Shown: one piece after another, positions 1 to 8,586 of the stretch | How positions within the stretch are numbered: the first letter of the stretch is position 1 | How the letters are laid out: every line of letters starts with the position of its first letter | NCBI GenBank assembly: GCA_038322235.1 | Contig: JBBQFQ010000009.1 | Span: 1 to 64,000 of the forward strand | DNA from: SZAS-18 sp038322235 | GTDB lineage: Bacteria > Verrucomicrobiota > Verrucomicrobiia > Chthoniobacterales > SZAS-18 | Reading direction: 5' to 3' | Length of the DNA stretch: 64,000 nt | Translations under genes and position numbers: made by a program | The notes under the pieces: generated by a model | Database searches by the model: none | What the model saw: the letters and a program-made list of their open reading frames with translations, nothing else | What the model was told of the DNA's origin: nothing

Positions 1-365
1 CAATGAGGGTGGCTTCTGCGGCGGAGAGCGGGTTGGATCGAGGCGAGGGTTTTTTGCGCATCTCAACCTTAAATGAGAGACGGTCTCAAAAGTACAGCTC
101 TTTCTCAACTATTCTACCGCACCCACTTCTAATCGCACCCCTGGGCGGAGCTGGAGCGGGTCGCGGATGGACCGGACCATCGGGTTGGGGAATGGTATCA
201 CCGATTCAGAGTTGATCTCAGGAACGACGAGAACTCGCCGCCAAGCCCGTGAACAAACACCCATCCATCGAAGCGGGACTCCTGCCCTTTCAGGCGACTT
301 GGGATGGGTGGCAGCTGGGTCGGACGGCGCGAAGGGCGTATGCGCGGCCGTAATGCTTCTCCCGG
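1..365. other. Left-edge non-coding region
   Basis: No convincing gene is visible before the histidine kinase. Short open frames here have neither recognisable domains nor plausible signal peptides, and the long minus-strand frame that enters this region is the antisense shadow of the kinase gene. The region presumably carries the promoter of the kinase, but no clear -35/-10 pair stands out. A gene lying outside the window could end here. Confidence 0.4.
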
Positions 366-1598
366 ATGGACACCCCAAAATCTGGATTTCTCGACAAACT
401 CATCGGACGTCTGAACCGCGTGCGGCCGGAGGACGCGCAGATGCACCTGGTCCGGCTCGTGCGGGAAAAGGGTTTCTTCGAGACGATCTTCAACACGATC
501 CAGGAGGGCATCATCGTCTGTGACCCCACGGGCCGGATCACGTACCTCAATGAGGCCGCCTGCCAGCTCTTCGGTCTGGAGCGCAGCACGAGCTTGGGGA
601 AAAAACTCTCCGAGCGCGTGCGCGGCCTCGAGTGGGAGGCGCTGGCGAGAAGCGATCGGCTCGTCAGTCGCGACATGCAGATTCTCTATCCGCAGCCGCG
701 CTTCCTGAATTTTTACGTCGTCCCGCTGAAGCAGGACGACCTCGATCCGGCCTCGACCGCCAAGCCGGTCGATGAAACCGCCCGCGCTGAGCAGCAGCGG
801 ACGCATTCGTACGCCATGATCGTGCGCGACATCACGGAGACGCGCCGCAGCACCGAGGAGACCATCGAGAGCGAGCGCTTCAATGCGCTGACCCTGCTCG
901 CGGCCGGCGTGGCCCATGAAATTGGCAATCCGCTCAATTCGCTGAACATCCATCTGCAGCTGATGGAGCGGAAGATCCGGAAGCTCGATCCTGCCAAACG
1001 GGGATCGCTCGAGGACTCGATCCATGTGGCGCGCGATGAAATTCGCCGGCTGGATTTCATCGTGAGCCAGTTCCTGCGCGCCGTGCGACCCACGATCCCG
1101 CAGATGCAGCCCGTGAACGTGAACACGGTCGTGCAGGAGTCGGTTTCCTTCCTCGCCGCCGAGATGAACGACCGCGGCATCCTGATCGAGCAGGAACTCG
1201 CCTCGGCCCTTCCCGCGCTCCTGCTCGACCGCGACCAGATGAAGCAGGCCTTCTACAACGTGATCAAGAACGGCTCCCAGGCGATGAAGCAGGGTGGGGT
1301 GCTCCGGATTCGCACGCACGCGGAGCCGGGCTTCGTCGCCGTCGCGTTCGAAGATAACGGCGGCGGGATCACCCCGGAAAATCTCAGCAAGGTCTTCGAG
1401 CCCTATTTCACCACGAAAAGCAGCGGCAGTGGCCTTGGGATGCTGATCGTTCGCCGCATCGTCCGCGAGCACGGCGGCGAGGTGGAACTCCAGAGCGACG
1501 AAGGCCGCGGGCTGACCGTCACGATCCGTCTGCCCACCAGCGACCGGCGCGTACAGATGCTGGAGTATCGCGCCAGCTCCGGGGACGATGAGGCTTGA
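366..1598 (+). CDS. PAS-domain sensor histidine kinase (NtrB/AtoS-like, soluble)
   Basis: This 410-residue protein is a two-component sensor kinase. Residues about 40-165 form a PAS-like domain (GIIVCDPTGRITYLNEAA) that ends in the typical IVRDITE segment. A HisKA dimerisation domain follows, with the phosphoacceptor His184 in the H-box AHEIGNPLN. The HATPase_c domain shows an N-box (YNVIKNGSQAM), a G1 box (EDNGGGI), an F-box (FEPYFTTK) and a G2 box (GSGLGM), so all catalytic elements are present. There is no transmembrane segment or signal peptide, so the protein should act in the cytoplasm. The H-box and overall layout resemble NtrB-type kinases. No response regulator lies beside it in the window, so its partner is unknown and the input signal cannot be told from the sequence. 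Confidence 0.9.
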   Translation: MDTPKSGFLDKLIGRLNRVRPEDAQMHLVRLVREKGFFETIFNTIQEGIIVCDPTGRITYLNEAACQLFGLERSTSLGKKLSERVRGLEWEALARSDRLVSRDMQILYPQPRFLNFYVVPLKQDDLDPASTAKPVDETARAEQQRTHSYAMIVRDITETRRSTEETIESERFNALTLLAAGVAHEIGNPLNSLNIHLQLMERKIRKLDPAKRGSLEDSIHVARDEIRRLDFIVSQFLRAVRPTIPQMQPVNVNTVVQESVSFLAAEMNDRGILIEQELASALPALLLDRDQMKQAFYNVIKNGSQAMKQGGVLRIRTHAEPGFVAVAFEDNGGGITPENLSKVFEPYFTTKSSGSGLGMLIVRRIVREHGGEVELQSDEGRGLTVTIRLPTSDRRVQMLEYRASSGDDEA

Positions 1599-1610
1599 GC
1601 GGATGGCCGG

Positions 1611-1638
1611 GTCGACCGAAGTTCGACTTTACTTTTTT
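1611..1638 (+). terminator. Weak candidate terminator after the histidine kinase
   Basis: A short 5-bp stem (GTCGA/TCGAC) is followed by a T-rich stretch (TTTACTTTTTT) just after the kinase stop codon. The stem is short, so this is only a candidate intrinsic terminator. Confidence 0.3.
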
Positions 1639-1737
1639 AGGGTATGCCGGACGCATCAGCGCCATACTCTGACGGTCGGCGAGCCACCGTCTCCTGGACG
1701 CTTCCTGGTGCCTGACCGCAGCTAATTCCTTCATTCC

Positions 1738-2538
1738 ATGTCACTCAACCCTCTCGCTCCCACTGGCCTCCTCCCTCAGGCAGGAACGGCCGGTTATCGT
1801 TCGCAGCTTTCGAACACCACCTGCTTTTTCCGCAACCTGGCGCAGCTCGAGACGCTCGCGGATGTGACAGCCCTCACGTGGCCGCAGGCGTGCACCATTG
1901 AAGTCCTGCACATCGGCGGGAGCATCGGCTGCGAAGCGCTCTCCTTTCTCATCGCCCTGCGCGAACGCGCCCCCCACCTCGAGGTGCGCTCGCTCTCGAC
2001 CGATTTTCTGCCAGCCAACACGGACTTCGGACGGCAGGGCATCTATCCTGCGCACCTCTTTGACGAGGTTTTCCCCGGGGAGGGCGGAGATCCACACGGC
2101 TGGCGGGACCGCTGGTTCGAAGCGGCGGGCGACGCGCTCTTTCGGCCGCGGGAACGGCTCCAGGCGGGACTGCGTTTCGAGACCGCTGACGCCGCCGAGT
2201 CCGGTGTGCTGCCCTCGGCGGACGTCGTTTTTTGCCAGAACGTGCTCATCCACCTCGACCGGCCGCGGGCCGAACCCGTGCTAGATCACGCTCTCGCGGC
2301 GGCGCGCCCGCGGGCCGTGCTCGCCTGCGCCGGGATGGATCTCGACCTGAAACCCCGCGTCCGGGCCGCAGGCTTCATTCCCTTCACCGGTCGGATCGAT
2401 GAAATTCATGACGGCTGGCGGGCCTGCCGGCACCACTGGCGGACGGAACCAGGCGTGTACTACTTCGAGCTGGAAGACCTCGACCGCAGCCGTCCGGACT
2501 GGGCCGACCGCTACGCCCAAATCTTTCTGCGCCCGTGA
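1738..2538 (+). CDS. CheR-like SAM-dependent methyltransferase
   Basis: This 266-residue protein resembles the catalytic domain of CheR-type protein-glutamate O-methyltransferases. Near the N-terminus it has TTCFFRN, which matches the T-x-FFR-x signature of CheR. A glycine-containing SAM loop follows (HIGGSIGCEALS, replacing the usual C-S-x-G-E-E), and later DVVFCQNVLIHLD corresponds to the CheR D-x-I-x-C-R-N-V-L-I-Y motif. The N-terminal all-alpha CheR domain is missing and no chemotaxis gene is nearby, so it may methylate something other than a chemoreceptor. It overlaps the next gene by 4 bp (GTGA), which implies translational coupling with the polysaccharide pyruvyl transferase. The fold assignment is good; the substrate is unknown. 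Confidence 0.72.
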   Translation: MSLNPLAPTGLLPQAGTAGYRSQLSNTTCFFRNLAQLETLADVTALTWPQACTIEVLHIGGSIGCEALSFLIALRERAPHLEVRSLSTDFLPANTDFGRQGIYPAHLFDEVFPGEGGDPHGWRDRWFEAAGDALFRPRERLQAGLRFETADAAESGVLPSADVVFCQNVLIHLDRPRAEPVLDHALAAARPRAVLACAGMDLDLKPRVRAAGFIPFTGRIDEIHDGWRACRHHWRTEPGVYYFELEDLDRSRPDWADRYAQIFLRP

Positions 2539-3710
2539 ACCTGTCTTCTGAGTATCCCGGTGCGAGCATCACGATGAGCGCCGACCCCGCCCTACGGGAA
2601 GAGAGCCCGCACGCGCTGCATCTGCACGGACTCTACATGGGCCACTGGGCGGGCAATCTGGGGGACAGTGCGGTCTTTGATGTCTTCGACCGCGCGTTGC
2701 CGCCCCATGTGCATCTCACGCTCGAAGTCGAGAGCCTGGGCCCGTGGCGGCGGCGGCCGCAGACGGAGTTCGTGCACCACCTCGACGCCGCGGAATGCGG
2801 GCGTTTGCGCCGGGTATGTGACGCTGGCGTGATCATCGGTGGCACCGTCGTGACCGACATGCACGGCGGTGAATGGCCGATCGCCCAACTCGTCGCTTCC
2901 ATCGCGGATGTCCGCGCCGGCGGCAGCCCGGTCTATGCGCTCAGCGTCGGGATTCATCCCACGCCGGCGGAGGCGTCGAGCGCGCGTTTTCGCGAGCAGT
3001 TCTGCGGCGCGATGGCGGCTTTTTCCGTCCGCGAGGAGGCGAGCGCGGCCGCCCTGCGCGCCGCGGGTGTGCCGGCAGGGCAGATCACGCTCGCGGCCGA
3101 TCTCGCGTGGGGCCTGGATCGCCCGGTTAGTCTCGCCGCCGCACGCGCCGAGGTCGCAGAATTGCTTGGCCCCGGCCCGGTCGTGGGCGTCAACGTCGTG
3201 CACGAAGACTGGGCCGAAAGCGACGAATTCTACGCCGGCATCGCCGCCGAGCTTGATGCCTTCAACGCCCGGACCGGCGCGCGAGTCCTCTTCCTCTGCA
3301 ACGAGATCCGTCCCGGGAGCCCTTTCGATGCCGCGGCCGCCGCGCATGTTCAGCAGTATCTGCGCGCCCCGTCGGCGCTTCTGCCGCCGCGCTGGATGCA
3401 TCCGGAGGAGATGGTCGCCCGGCTGGCCTGCTGCGCCATCGCCGTTTCGATGCGTTACCATTTCTCGGTCTTCGCGACGCTCGCGGGCACGCCCTGGACG
3501 GGTTTCAGCCGCGGTCAAAAGCTGCGGGGCATGCTGGAGGAATGCGACGCTCCGGCGGCTGGCGAAATGGGAGTTCCTCTCGCCGGCGGATTGCTCGCCG
3601 CGCTGGTCTCGCTTTGGGAGACCCGACCCCACGCCGCTCTCGCCCGCCACGCCGCCAGCCAGCGAGCCCGAGCCAGCGATTGCCTCCTGCCGCTGGCCGC
3701 CTTCCTTTGA
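2535..3710 (+). CDS. Polysaccharide pyruvyl transferase family protein
   Basis: This 391-residue protein belongs to the polysaccharide pyruvyl transferase (CsaB/WcaK-like) family, which adds ketal-linked pyruvate from PEP to cell-surface sugars. Supporting features are an N-terminal GNLGDSAVFDVF segment (the G-N-x-G-D motif), a GGTVVTDMHGG stretch, a FSVREEASAAALRAAG segment typical of the family, and a C-terminal SMRYHFSVFATLAGTP segment that matches the conserved S-x-R-x-H motif. No signal peptide is present, so it is probably cytoplasmic or peripheral. The GTG start at 2535 overlaps the CheR-like stop codon; an ATG at 2574 is an alternative and lies just before the first conserved region. 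The pairing suggests a small envelope-polysaccharide or sugar-modification operon. The acceptor sugar is unknown. Confidence 0.78.
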   Translation: MNLSSEYPGASITMSADPALREESPHALHLHGLYMGHWAGNLGDSAVFDVFDRALPPHVHLTLEVESLGPWRRRPQTEFVHHLDAAECGRLRRVCDAGVIIGGTVVTDMHGGEWPIAQLVASIADVRAGGSPVYALSVGIHPTPAEASSARFREQFCGAMAAFSVREEASAAALRAAGVPAGQITLAADLAWGLDRPVSLAAARAEVAELLGPGPVVGVNVVHEDWAESDEFYAGIAAELDAFNARTGARVLFLCNEIRPGSPFDAAAAAHVQQYLRAPSALLPPRWMHPEEMVARLACCAIAVSMRYHFSVFATLAGTPWTGFSRGQKLRGMLEECDAPAAGEMGVPLAGGLLAALVSLWETRPHAALARHAASQRARASDCLLPLAAFL

Positions 3711-3928
3711 AGGATCGCCGCGCGACGGGAGAACTCCGGGACGCGCTTCCGCCGCCGCGCGCTCGCTCGCCGAGCAGCGCACCGACGATCTTCCCGAGGC
3801 GAGGCAAGCCGCCCGGCGAAGCTGAGGAAATCCTCGCCGCCCGACACGCCAACCAGACCGCAGACGAGGCCGACTCCATCACCGCCTCGACCGAGGTCCG
3901 CCGCTGCGAAGAGTCTCCTGACAAGTCC

Positions 3929-4678
3929 CTAGTTATTCCCGCCCGCGTCGGTTCCCAATTGAAACGGAGTGGCGCATCCGCTCGTCAAGTTATTCTGATA
4001 CTTCCCGAACTGGAGGCCGACATCGCAAGTGGAAATAGTGTTGCCGATGTAAAAGGAGCCGGCGAGCCCGTCGATTCCGTAGCCCAGCCCGCTGCCTTGG
4101 GCGGGCGTCTTGAAAACGTTCGTAATCACGCAGCCGTCAATGCGCCAGCCTCCGGAACAGCAGATTGCCGCGGCTTTCCCGTTGTTAGCGGTCGTGCTTC
4201 CGCCGATTTGGCTGAAGAAGCAGTTGCGAATCAGGCTCGCTGAAGTGTTGACGGCGGTTGTCAAGATTCCATCAAGATAGAGGCGGGTGAAAACGACGTT
4301 TTCCACGCGATAATTGATACCGTTCGTCGCTCCCCCTGTGAAACGTATTCCGTAGGCATTGTTCGCGAGCGTTCCGTTCCGGACGGTCACATTGCTCACG
4401 TCGGCCACAAAGACGCTGGCGGCGGAAGTGGAGAAGATACTGCCAGGTCCGGAAACGAAAAATCCTCCAAGGTCCAAATCGACATTTGGAGCATTGATGG
4501 TGATGCAGTTGAGGGTGCCGTTCGCAATGATCAGGTTCCGGTCGACGACGTAGGCGCCGGAATTCGCGATGGTATAGGGAACGGATGAGATGACGGTCTG
4601 GGCGTTGCTGACCGAGGTGAATCCGCCGAGCGCGGCGACGGCGAGTGCGACAGAGGCGAGGATGCGGGAGTTGAGCAT
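3929..4678 (-). CDS. Secreted right-handed beta-helix protein
   Basis: This protein of about 249 residues starts at ATG 4678 (MLNSRILASVALAV), which gives a clean signal peptide ending near SNAQ; in-frame ATGs further upstream would spoil it. The mature part has short imperfect repeats rich in Asn, Val, Ile, Gly and Thr, with segments such as NVDLDLGGF, NVTVRNGTL and YRVENVVF, the pattern of parallel beta-helix (pectate-lyase/NosD-like) solenoids. It has no catalytic signature and no C-terminal anchor. It is a shorter relative of the beta-helix protein at 20286-21893, with which it shares the DLGGF turn. It probably sits outside the cell or at the surface, in carbohydrate binding or adhesion; the exact role is unknown. 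Confidence 0.7.
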   Translation of the reverse strand: MLNSRILASVALAVAALGGFTSVSNAQTVISSVPYTIANSGAYVVDRNLIIANGTLNCITINAPNVDLDLGGFFVSGPGSIFSTSAASVFVADVSNVTVRNGTLANNAYGIRFTGGATNGINYRVENVVFTRLYLDGILTTAVNTSASLIRNCFFSQIGGSTTANNGKAAAICCSGGWRIDGCVITNVFKTPAQGSGLGYGIDGLAGSFYIGNTISTCDVGLQFGKYQNNLTSGCATPFQLGTDAGGNN

Positions 4679-5060
4679 ATGGAGCAGGGTTGGGAACGAG
4701 GAATAGGGCATGCAAACAACTGACGGTGATTGAGTCTTGGCGTTGAATCGGGAATCCGGTCGGGGTGCCAAAAATCGAGGAGCGAGTCACCCCTCGAGGG
4801 GTTATACCACGGGAATCCGCCCACCAGTTTCAAAAATCGCATCCGAGGGCAAGAAACGTCCCCTACGTGCAACGTCGAAAGTGCACCGCCCTCCCAACCG
4901 GGCCATCGGTTCGTGGCAAGTTCCCCATTCCAGGTCAAACGTTTGGGATGGAGGTGGCAAACAATCTCGAAACGGCGCTAAAGTTAGGCGGTGAGGCTTT
5001 CCGTGGGCTCGGGGACCAAGTTTTCGGCGTTGAGTCAGCGCAATCTGGCGGTTTCTGCTC
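4679..5060. other. Intergenic region upstream of the beta-helix gene
   Basis: There are about 380 bp without a supported gene. Short plus-strand frames here have no domain and run antisense into the OmpA-domain gene. The stretch should contain the promoter of the minus-strand beta-helix gene. A 14-bp perfect palindrome, ACCCCTCGAGGGGT near 4790-4803, is the only notable element and could be an operator or a hairpin. Confidence 0.4.
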
Positions 5061-6056
5061 CTACCGCCGACGCGTCTTGATCACGATCTCGACCCGTCGA
5101 TTCAGCCTCTGCTGCTCCACCGTTCCGGCGACGGATGCGAGTGGCTTCGAACTGCCGAAGCCCTTCGTCAAAATCCGGGCGGCGTCGATTCCCATCTCGC
5201 CCACGAGCCACTGCTTGACGGAAAGCGCACGGCGTTCGCTCAGGGTGACATTGTAAACGGCGGAACCGAAGGCGTCCGTGTGGCCTTCGATCAGGAAGTC
5301 GGCGTTCGGGTTTCGCAGGATGAGCTGGCCGAGTTTGCGCAGCGAATCGAGGGCCTCGGGCCGGAGCTCAAAGTGATCGTAGTCGAAGAGCAGATCCGTC
5401 GGTAGGAGGATGGGAGCGGTGCGATCGCTCACCACGCCTCCTTGGGAAAGAATCCCATCGAGCGAGGAGAACGTGCCCTCTCCCGGCGCTGGTGCCGCAT
5501 TGCCGCCGGCTTCGCCCGGCTTGCTTTTCGGCATCTCGATCAGCGGTCGCCCGTTGGCCGGGAGCTTCGATTCTGCGAGTTGGTCGAGCATCGATCCCGG
5601 CTCGCCCGGCGGCGCATCGGATGGCTTCAAGGTGTCCGCGAGCGATTTGGCGAGCGCGGCGCTAGGAGCGACCTGCGGCTTGTCCTGCACGATCGATTTC
5701 TCAAGGACTTCGGGGGCCGCGATGACCTGGTCCGCCTTCGCGATGAGTTCATCGAGCGACGGCTGCTTCGCCCCCAGCTGTAGGGTGGAAATGTCCGTCA
5801 GCGGCTTTGCGGGTGGTCGCGGGGTCGGTTTCGGATCGGCGTCGGCCAGGGTCTTCGGATCGATCTCCACCGGCTTCACGGTGAAGCTCCGGGGGATGAT
5901 CCGGTTATAGTAGGATGGGCTCAGCGCCTCGATCCGCGTGACGCGTGAAATTCCGTAAAGACCGGCGTGAATGCCGATCGTCAGCACCAGCGCGAAGACA
6001 AAATAGCGCCGGGCCGGGCTCAGCTCGGCCGCGATTTGATCGGACGCGGAAATCAC
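5061..6056 (-). CDS. Inner-membrane-anchored OmpA-domain protein
   Basis: This 331-residue protein begins at a GTG codon. Residues about 17-38 form a single hydrophobic segment without an obvious cleavage site, so it is probably an N-terminal anchor in the inner membrane. A Pro/Lys/Ala-rich stretch (PKPTPRPPAKP) and a low-complexity region follow, as in TonB-like or MotB-like envelope proteins. The C-terminal ~110 residues are a peptidoglycan-binding OmpA domain: LLFDYDHFELRPEA, FLIEGHTDAFGS, YNVTLSERRALSVKQWL and NRRVEIVI match the family core, including the Asp and Arg that bind diaminopimelate. Its role is probably to tether or sense peptidoglycan across the periplasm. No motor or Tol genes are adjacent. 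Confidence 0.85.
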   Translation of the reverse strand: MISASDQIAAELSPARRYFVFALVLTIGIHAGLYGISRVTRIEALSPSYYNRIIPRSFTVKPVEIDPKTLADADPKPTPRPPAKPLTDISTLQLGAKQPSLDELIAKADQVIAAPEVLEKSIVQDKPQVAPSAALAKSLADTLKPSDAPPGEPGSMLDQLAESKLPANGRPLIEMPKSKPGEAGGNAAPAPGEGTFSSLDGILSQGGVVSDRTAPILLPTDLLFDYDHFELRPEALDSLRKLGQLILRNPNADFLIEGHTDAFGSAVYNVTLSERRALSVKQWLVGEMGIDAARILTKGFGSSKPLASVAGTVEQQRLNRRVEIVIKTRRR

Positions 6057-6106
6057 GGGCAGTTAGACCTCTCGGTGGCTCGGGTGTTGAAAACCGAATC
6101 CACCGT

Positions 6107-6874
6107 TCAGAGCGCCATGTGCGGCCCGCCCGTGGTGTCCGGCTGCGCCAGTCTGATCTGCACGAGGAGCTGCGCCGTGCGGGCGTGCGCCCCGGTGCCT
6201 TCCCGCGTGAGCAGCAGCGGTCCAAAGGCGCGCAGCAGGCGCTCGGCGGTCTGCGTGGTCTTGAGGATTTTCGTCGAGGTGACGCGGTCGCTGAGATTGT
6301 CGTAGAGGTCCGCCATCTTGGCGATTTTCACGCGCTCGGGCGCCGCGATCAGACGCATCTCATACTCCCGCTCGCGCACGCGCTTCGGCAGCATGTTGTT
6401 TTTCGTGAGGAGGACGACGATGTCGGCAACTTCCTCGCCGAAATTTTCCGCGATTTCATCGTAGTCCGTCGCGGTGTCCTCCAGCGTGTCATGGAGGAAG
6501 GCCGCCGAGATCAGCTCCTCGTCGTGCACGCCAAAGACATGCGAAAGGACGAAGGCGACGCGGGCCACGTGGGAGAAATAGGGGGTAATCCCGTCGGCCC
6601 GCTTCTGCCCCATGTGCTTGCGCGCGGCGAAGCTGGCCGCCCGGAGCGTTCCTTGGAGCGGCGTGGCGAGGACGGATCGAACCGGGGGCGTCTTACCCGG
6701 CGGCGTCTTGCCTTTAACCGCCTTCACCCCTTTTCCGGTCTTCACGCTCTTGGCCTTGGGCTTTTTCCGTTTGGCCCGGAGGGACTTCGGCTCGACGTGG
6801 GGGGCACCGGGCTTCCGCCTGACGAGGAACTTGCGGAACGCTTTCAGGGACTTCTTCGGTTTCTTTTTTGACAT
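6107..6874 (-). CDS. HD-domain phosphohydrolase, MESH1/SpoT-hydrolase-like
   Basis: This 255-residue protein starts at ATG 6874 (MSKKKPKKS). Its first ~70 residues are an extremely Lys/Pro-rich basic tail. The rest is an HD-domain hydrolase of the RelA/SpoT/MESH1 type: AARKHMGQKR (cf. the A-x-x-x-H-x-G-Q-x-R motif), ITPYFSHVARVA, AFLHDTLEDTATDYDEI (the metal-binding HD pair) and VKIAKMADLYDN near the end, which matches the K-x-A-D-x-x-x-N motif. There is no synthetase, TGS or ACT domain. Such small enzymes hydrolyse (p)ppGpp or related nucleotides. The basic tail is unusual for the family and might bind nucleic acid or ribosomes. The gene lies 54 bp downstream of the glycosyltransferase on the same strand. 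Confidence 0.8.
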   Translation of the reverse strand: MSKKKPKKSLKAFRKFLVRRKPGAPHVEPKSLRAKRKKPKAKSVKTGKGVKAVKGKTPPGKTPPVRSVLATPLQGTLRAASFAARKHMGQKRADGITPYFSHVARVAFVLSHVFGVHDEELISAAFLHDTLEDTATDYDEIAENFGEEVADIVVLLTKNNMLPKRVREREYEMRLIAAPERVKIAKMADLYDNLSDRVTSTKILKTTQTAERLLRAFGPLLLTREGTGAHARTAQLLVQIRLAQPDTTGGPHMAL

Positions 6875-6928
6875 CTCGCGGGCGCGGAACGGGATGTCGT
6901 TCCGCGCGGGTGTGTCCCGCATCATCGC

Positions 6929-8479
6929 CTATTGTTCGGACGCATCAAGCGGCTGCCGCAAAGGAAACGGGTCACGCCCGGCGGCCCGGATCGGCGTCCA
7001 GGCCCGCTCGCCGCGCGCAAAGCGCCCATAGGAACGCAGCACGGCGATCTGCCGGAACCAGTGGAAGACGAGCCCCTCCGTCAGGATGAACGGCCAGAGC
7101 CGGCCCACCCCGGTCCGCGTCGGAAAGTGCGCGCGGTGCCAGCGCCAGAGGAGTGCGGCGGTCGCGGATTCGAGCGTGATCTTCCCGACGAAGATCGCCC
7201 CGGCGGCGAGCTGGATGTGAGCCTGCTGACTCGCAAGCGCCCCGAGGAGCACGAGCAAGGAGAAAAAACCCCAGAGCGGGAGCACCGCATCGACGCACTT
7301 CAGGGGGAGCAGCACGAGTCCGAGCGCGCGGTGTCGGGGGTCTCCCACCATGCGACGGTAGCGCCAGAGGGTCTCGAGGAAGCCCGCGAACCAGCGCGTG
7401 CGCTGGGCGATGAAAGCGCCCGCGGTTTCCGGACCGTCGGTCAGCGCCACGGCCCCCGGCGCGACCTCCACGCGTCGATCCGGTCTCTGCGCCAGGCGAA
7501 GCCGCTCGTGCAGACGGAAAATGATCTCGTAGTCCTCGACCGCGCTGGTGGTGCTGAAGCCGCCCAGCTCCATGAGCGTGGAGCGGCGGAAGGCCCCGAA
7601 CGCCCCGGAGACCTGCAGGCAGACGTCCATGTGCACGAGGCCAAGCCGCCAGAGGAAGTTTTTGAGATATTCCCAATACTGATACCGCGCGAGGAGCGGT
7701 CCGCCCGGGCGCGTATTGCGCACGTAGAGAAATCCGCCGGCCGAGGCCACGCCGGCATCGCGAAAGACGGCCGAGAGCGCGCGCAACGCGTCCGACTCGA
7801 GAGCGGTGTCGGCATCGAGCGTGCAGGCGATTTCGTACCGCGCTTCCGCGAGCGCCGCATTCAAAGCCCGTCCCTTGCCGATCTTCGGGAGCGCGAGGAG
7901 GGCGAGGCGAGGCTCGACGACCGAGCGCCAGAGCACGCCCTCGTCTCCCGCCCCGACGGGCGTCATTTGATAGGTCCCGATCAGGAAGTCGTTCATCCCG
8001 TCGTCCGACCCATCGCTGGCGACGACGATCTCCCACTCGACTCCTCCCTGTCGGCGCACGCTCTCGATGGTGCTCGCGATGCACGCCCGCTCGTTGTGCG
8101 CCGCGATCAACACGGACATGGGCGCGACCGTCCCCTCGACCCGCGGGACCACTCCGCCGCGGCGCGAGCGGGCCCGCAGCGCCCGGCTCGTGGCGAAGGC
8201 GAAGACGAGCGCGATCCCGAGTTCGTAGATGAAATAGGCGGCGCTGACCCAAAGCACGGCGTCGGAGCCCCGGCCAAAGAGACCAGCGAGTCCGGCGACG
8301 AACGTCGCCGCGACGGCGCTGAGGATGAGAAAAAATGCGACGGGCGATCGAGGGCCCGGCGGCGGGCTGACCGCGGACTCCTGATGACGGGGAAGGGAGG
8401 CAGGAGCGGGCGGCACAGGTGGAATACGGCGCGGAAGGATGCTTTCGATGCCGCGTTTCGCAACGGGCCACGGGAACAA
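6929..8479 (-). CDS. Membrane glycosyltransferase, family 2 (processive type)
   Basis: This protein of about 516 residues is a GT2 enzyme with transmembrane helices on both sides of the catalytic domain. Two hydrophobic segments lie near residues 47-98. The catalytic core has SVLIAAHNE, SDGSDDG (DxD-like), TLDADTA, a SAVEDYEI segment matching the ED motif, and QRTRWFAG, the Q-x-x-R-W motif of processive synthases such as PgaC, HasA and cellulose synthase. At least three further hydrophobic helices follow. It probably polymerises a surface polysaccharide from UDP-sugars at the inner membrane. The start is uncertain because the first ~45 residues are Pro/Arg-rich and could be an over-extension. 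No co-polymerase or export gene is adjacent, and the sugar is unknown. Confidence 0.82.
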   Translation of the reverse strand: MFPWPVAKRGIESILPRRIPPVPPAPASLPRHQESAVSPPPGPRSPVAFFLILSAVAATFVAGLAGLFGRGSDAVLWVSAAYFIYELGIALVFAFATSRALRARSRRGGVVPRVEGTVAPMSVLIAAHNERACIASTIESVRRQGGVEWEIVVASDGSDDGMNDFLIGTYQMTPVGAGDEGVLWRSVVEPRLALLALPKIGKGRALNAALAEARYEIACTLDADTALESDALRALSAVFRDAGVASAGGFLYVRNTRPGGPLLARYQYWEYLKNFLWRLGLVHMDVCLQVSGAFGAFRRSTLMELGGFSTTSAVEDYEIIFRLHERLRLAQRPDRRVEVAPGAVALTDGPETAGAFIAQRTRWFAGFLETLWRYRRMVGDPRHRALGLVLLPLKCVDAVLPLWGFFSLLVLLGALASQQAHIQLAAGAIFVGKITLESATAALLWRWHRAHFPTRTGVGRLWPFILTEGLVFHWFRQIAVLRSYGRFARGERAWTPIRAAGRDPFPLRQPLDASEQ

Positions 8480-8586
8480 GACGTCCTGCCGACCCTGCTT
8501 ATTCCGAAATTCTCTGCGGAGCTTCCCGAGCCAGCCAAGATGACACGAAAGCCGAGCACGAATATTCCGAGCTCGGTCCGGGCGCT

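Noticed and set aside
198..1472. Long minus-strand open frame opposite the histidine kinase
   Set aside because: It has no domain and lies fully antisense to a gene with all kinase motifs; long antisense frames are expected at this GC content.
3542..4243. 233-residue plus-strand frame after the pyruvyl transferase
   Set aside because: It runs antisense through the beta-helix gene and out of frame over the end of the transferase, with no recognisable domain.
4765..5256. 163-residue plus-strand frame upstream of the OmpA-domain gene
   Set aside because: No domain; the second half is antisense to the OmpA domain.
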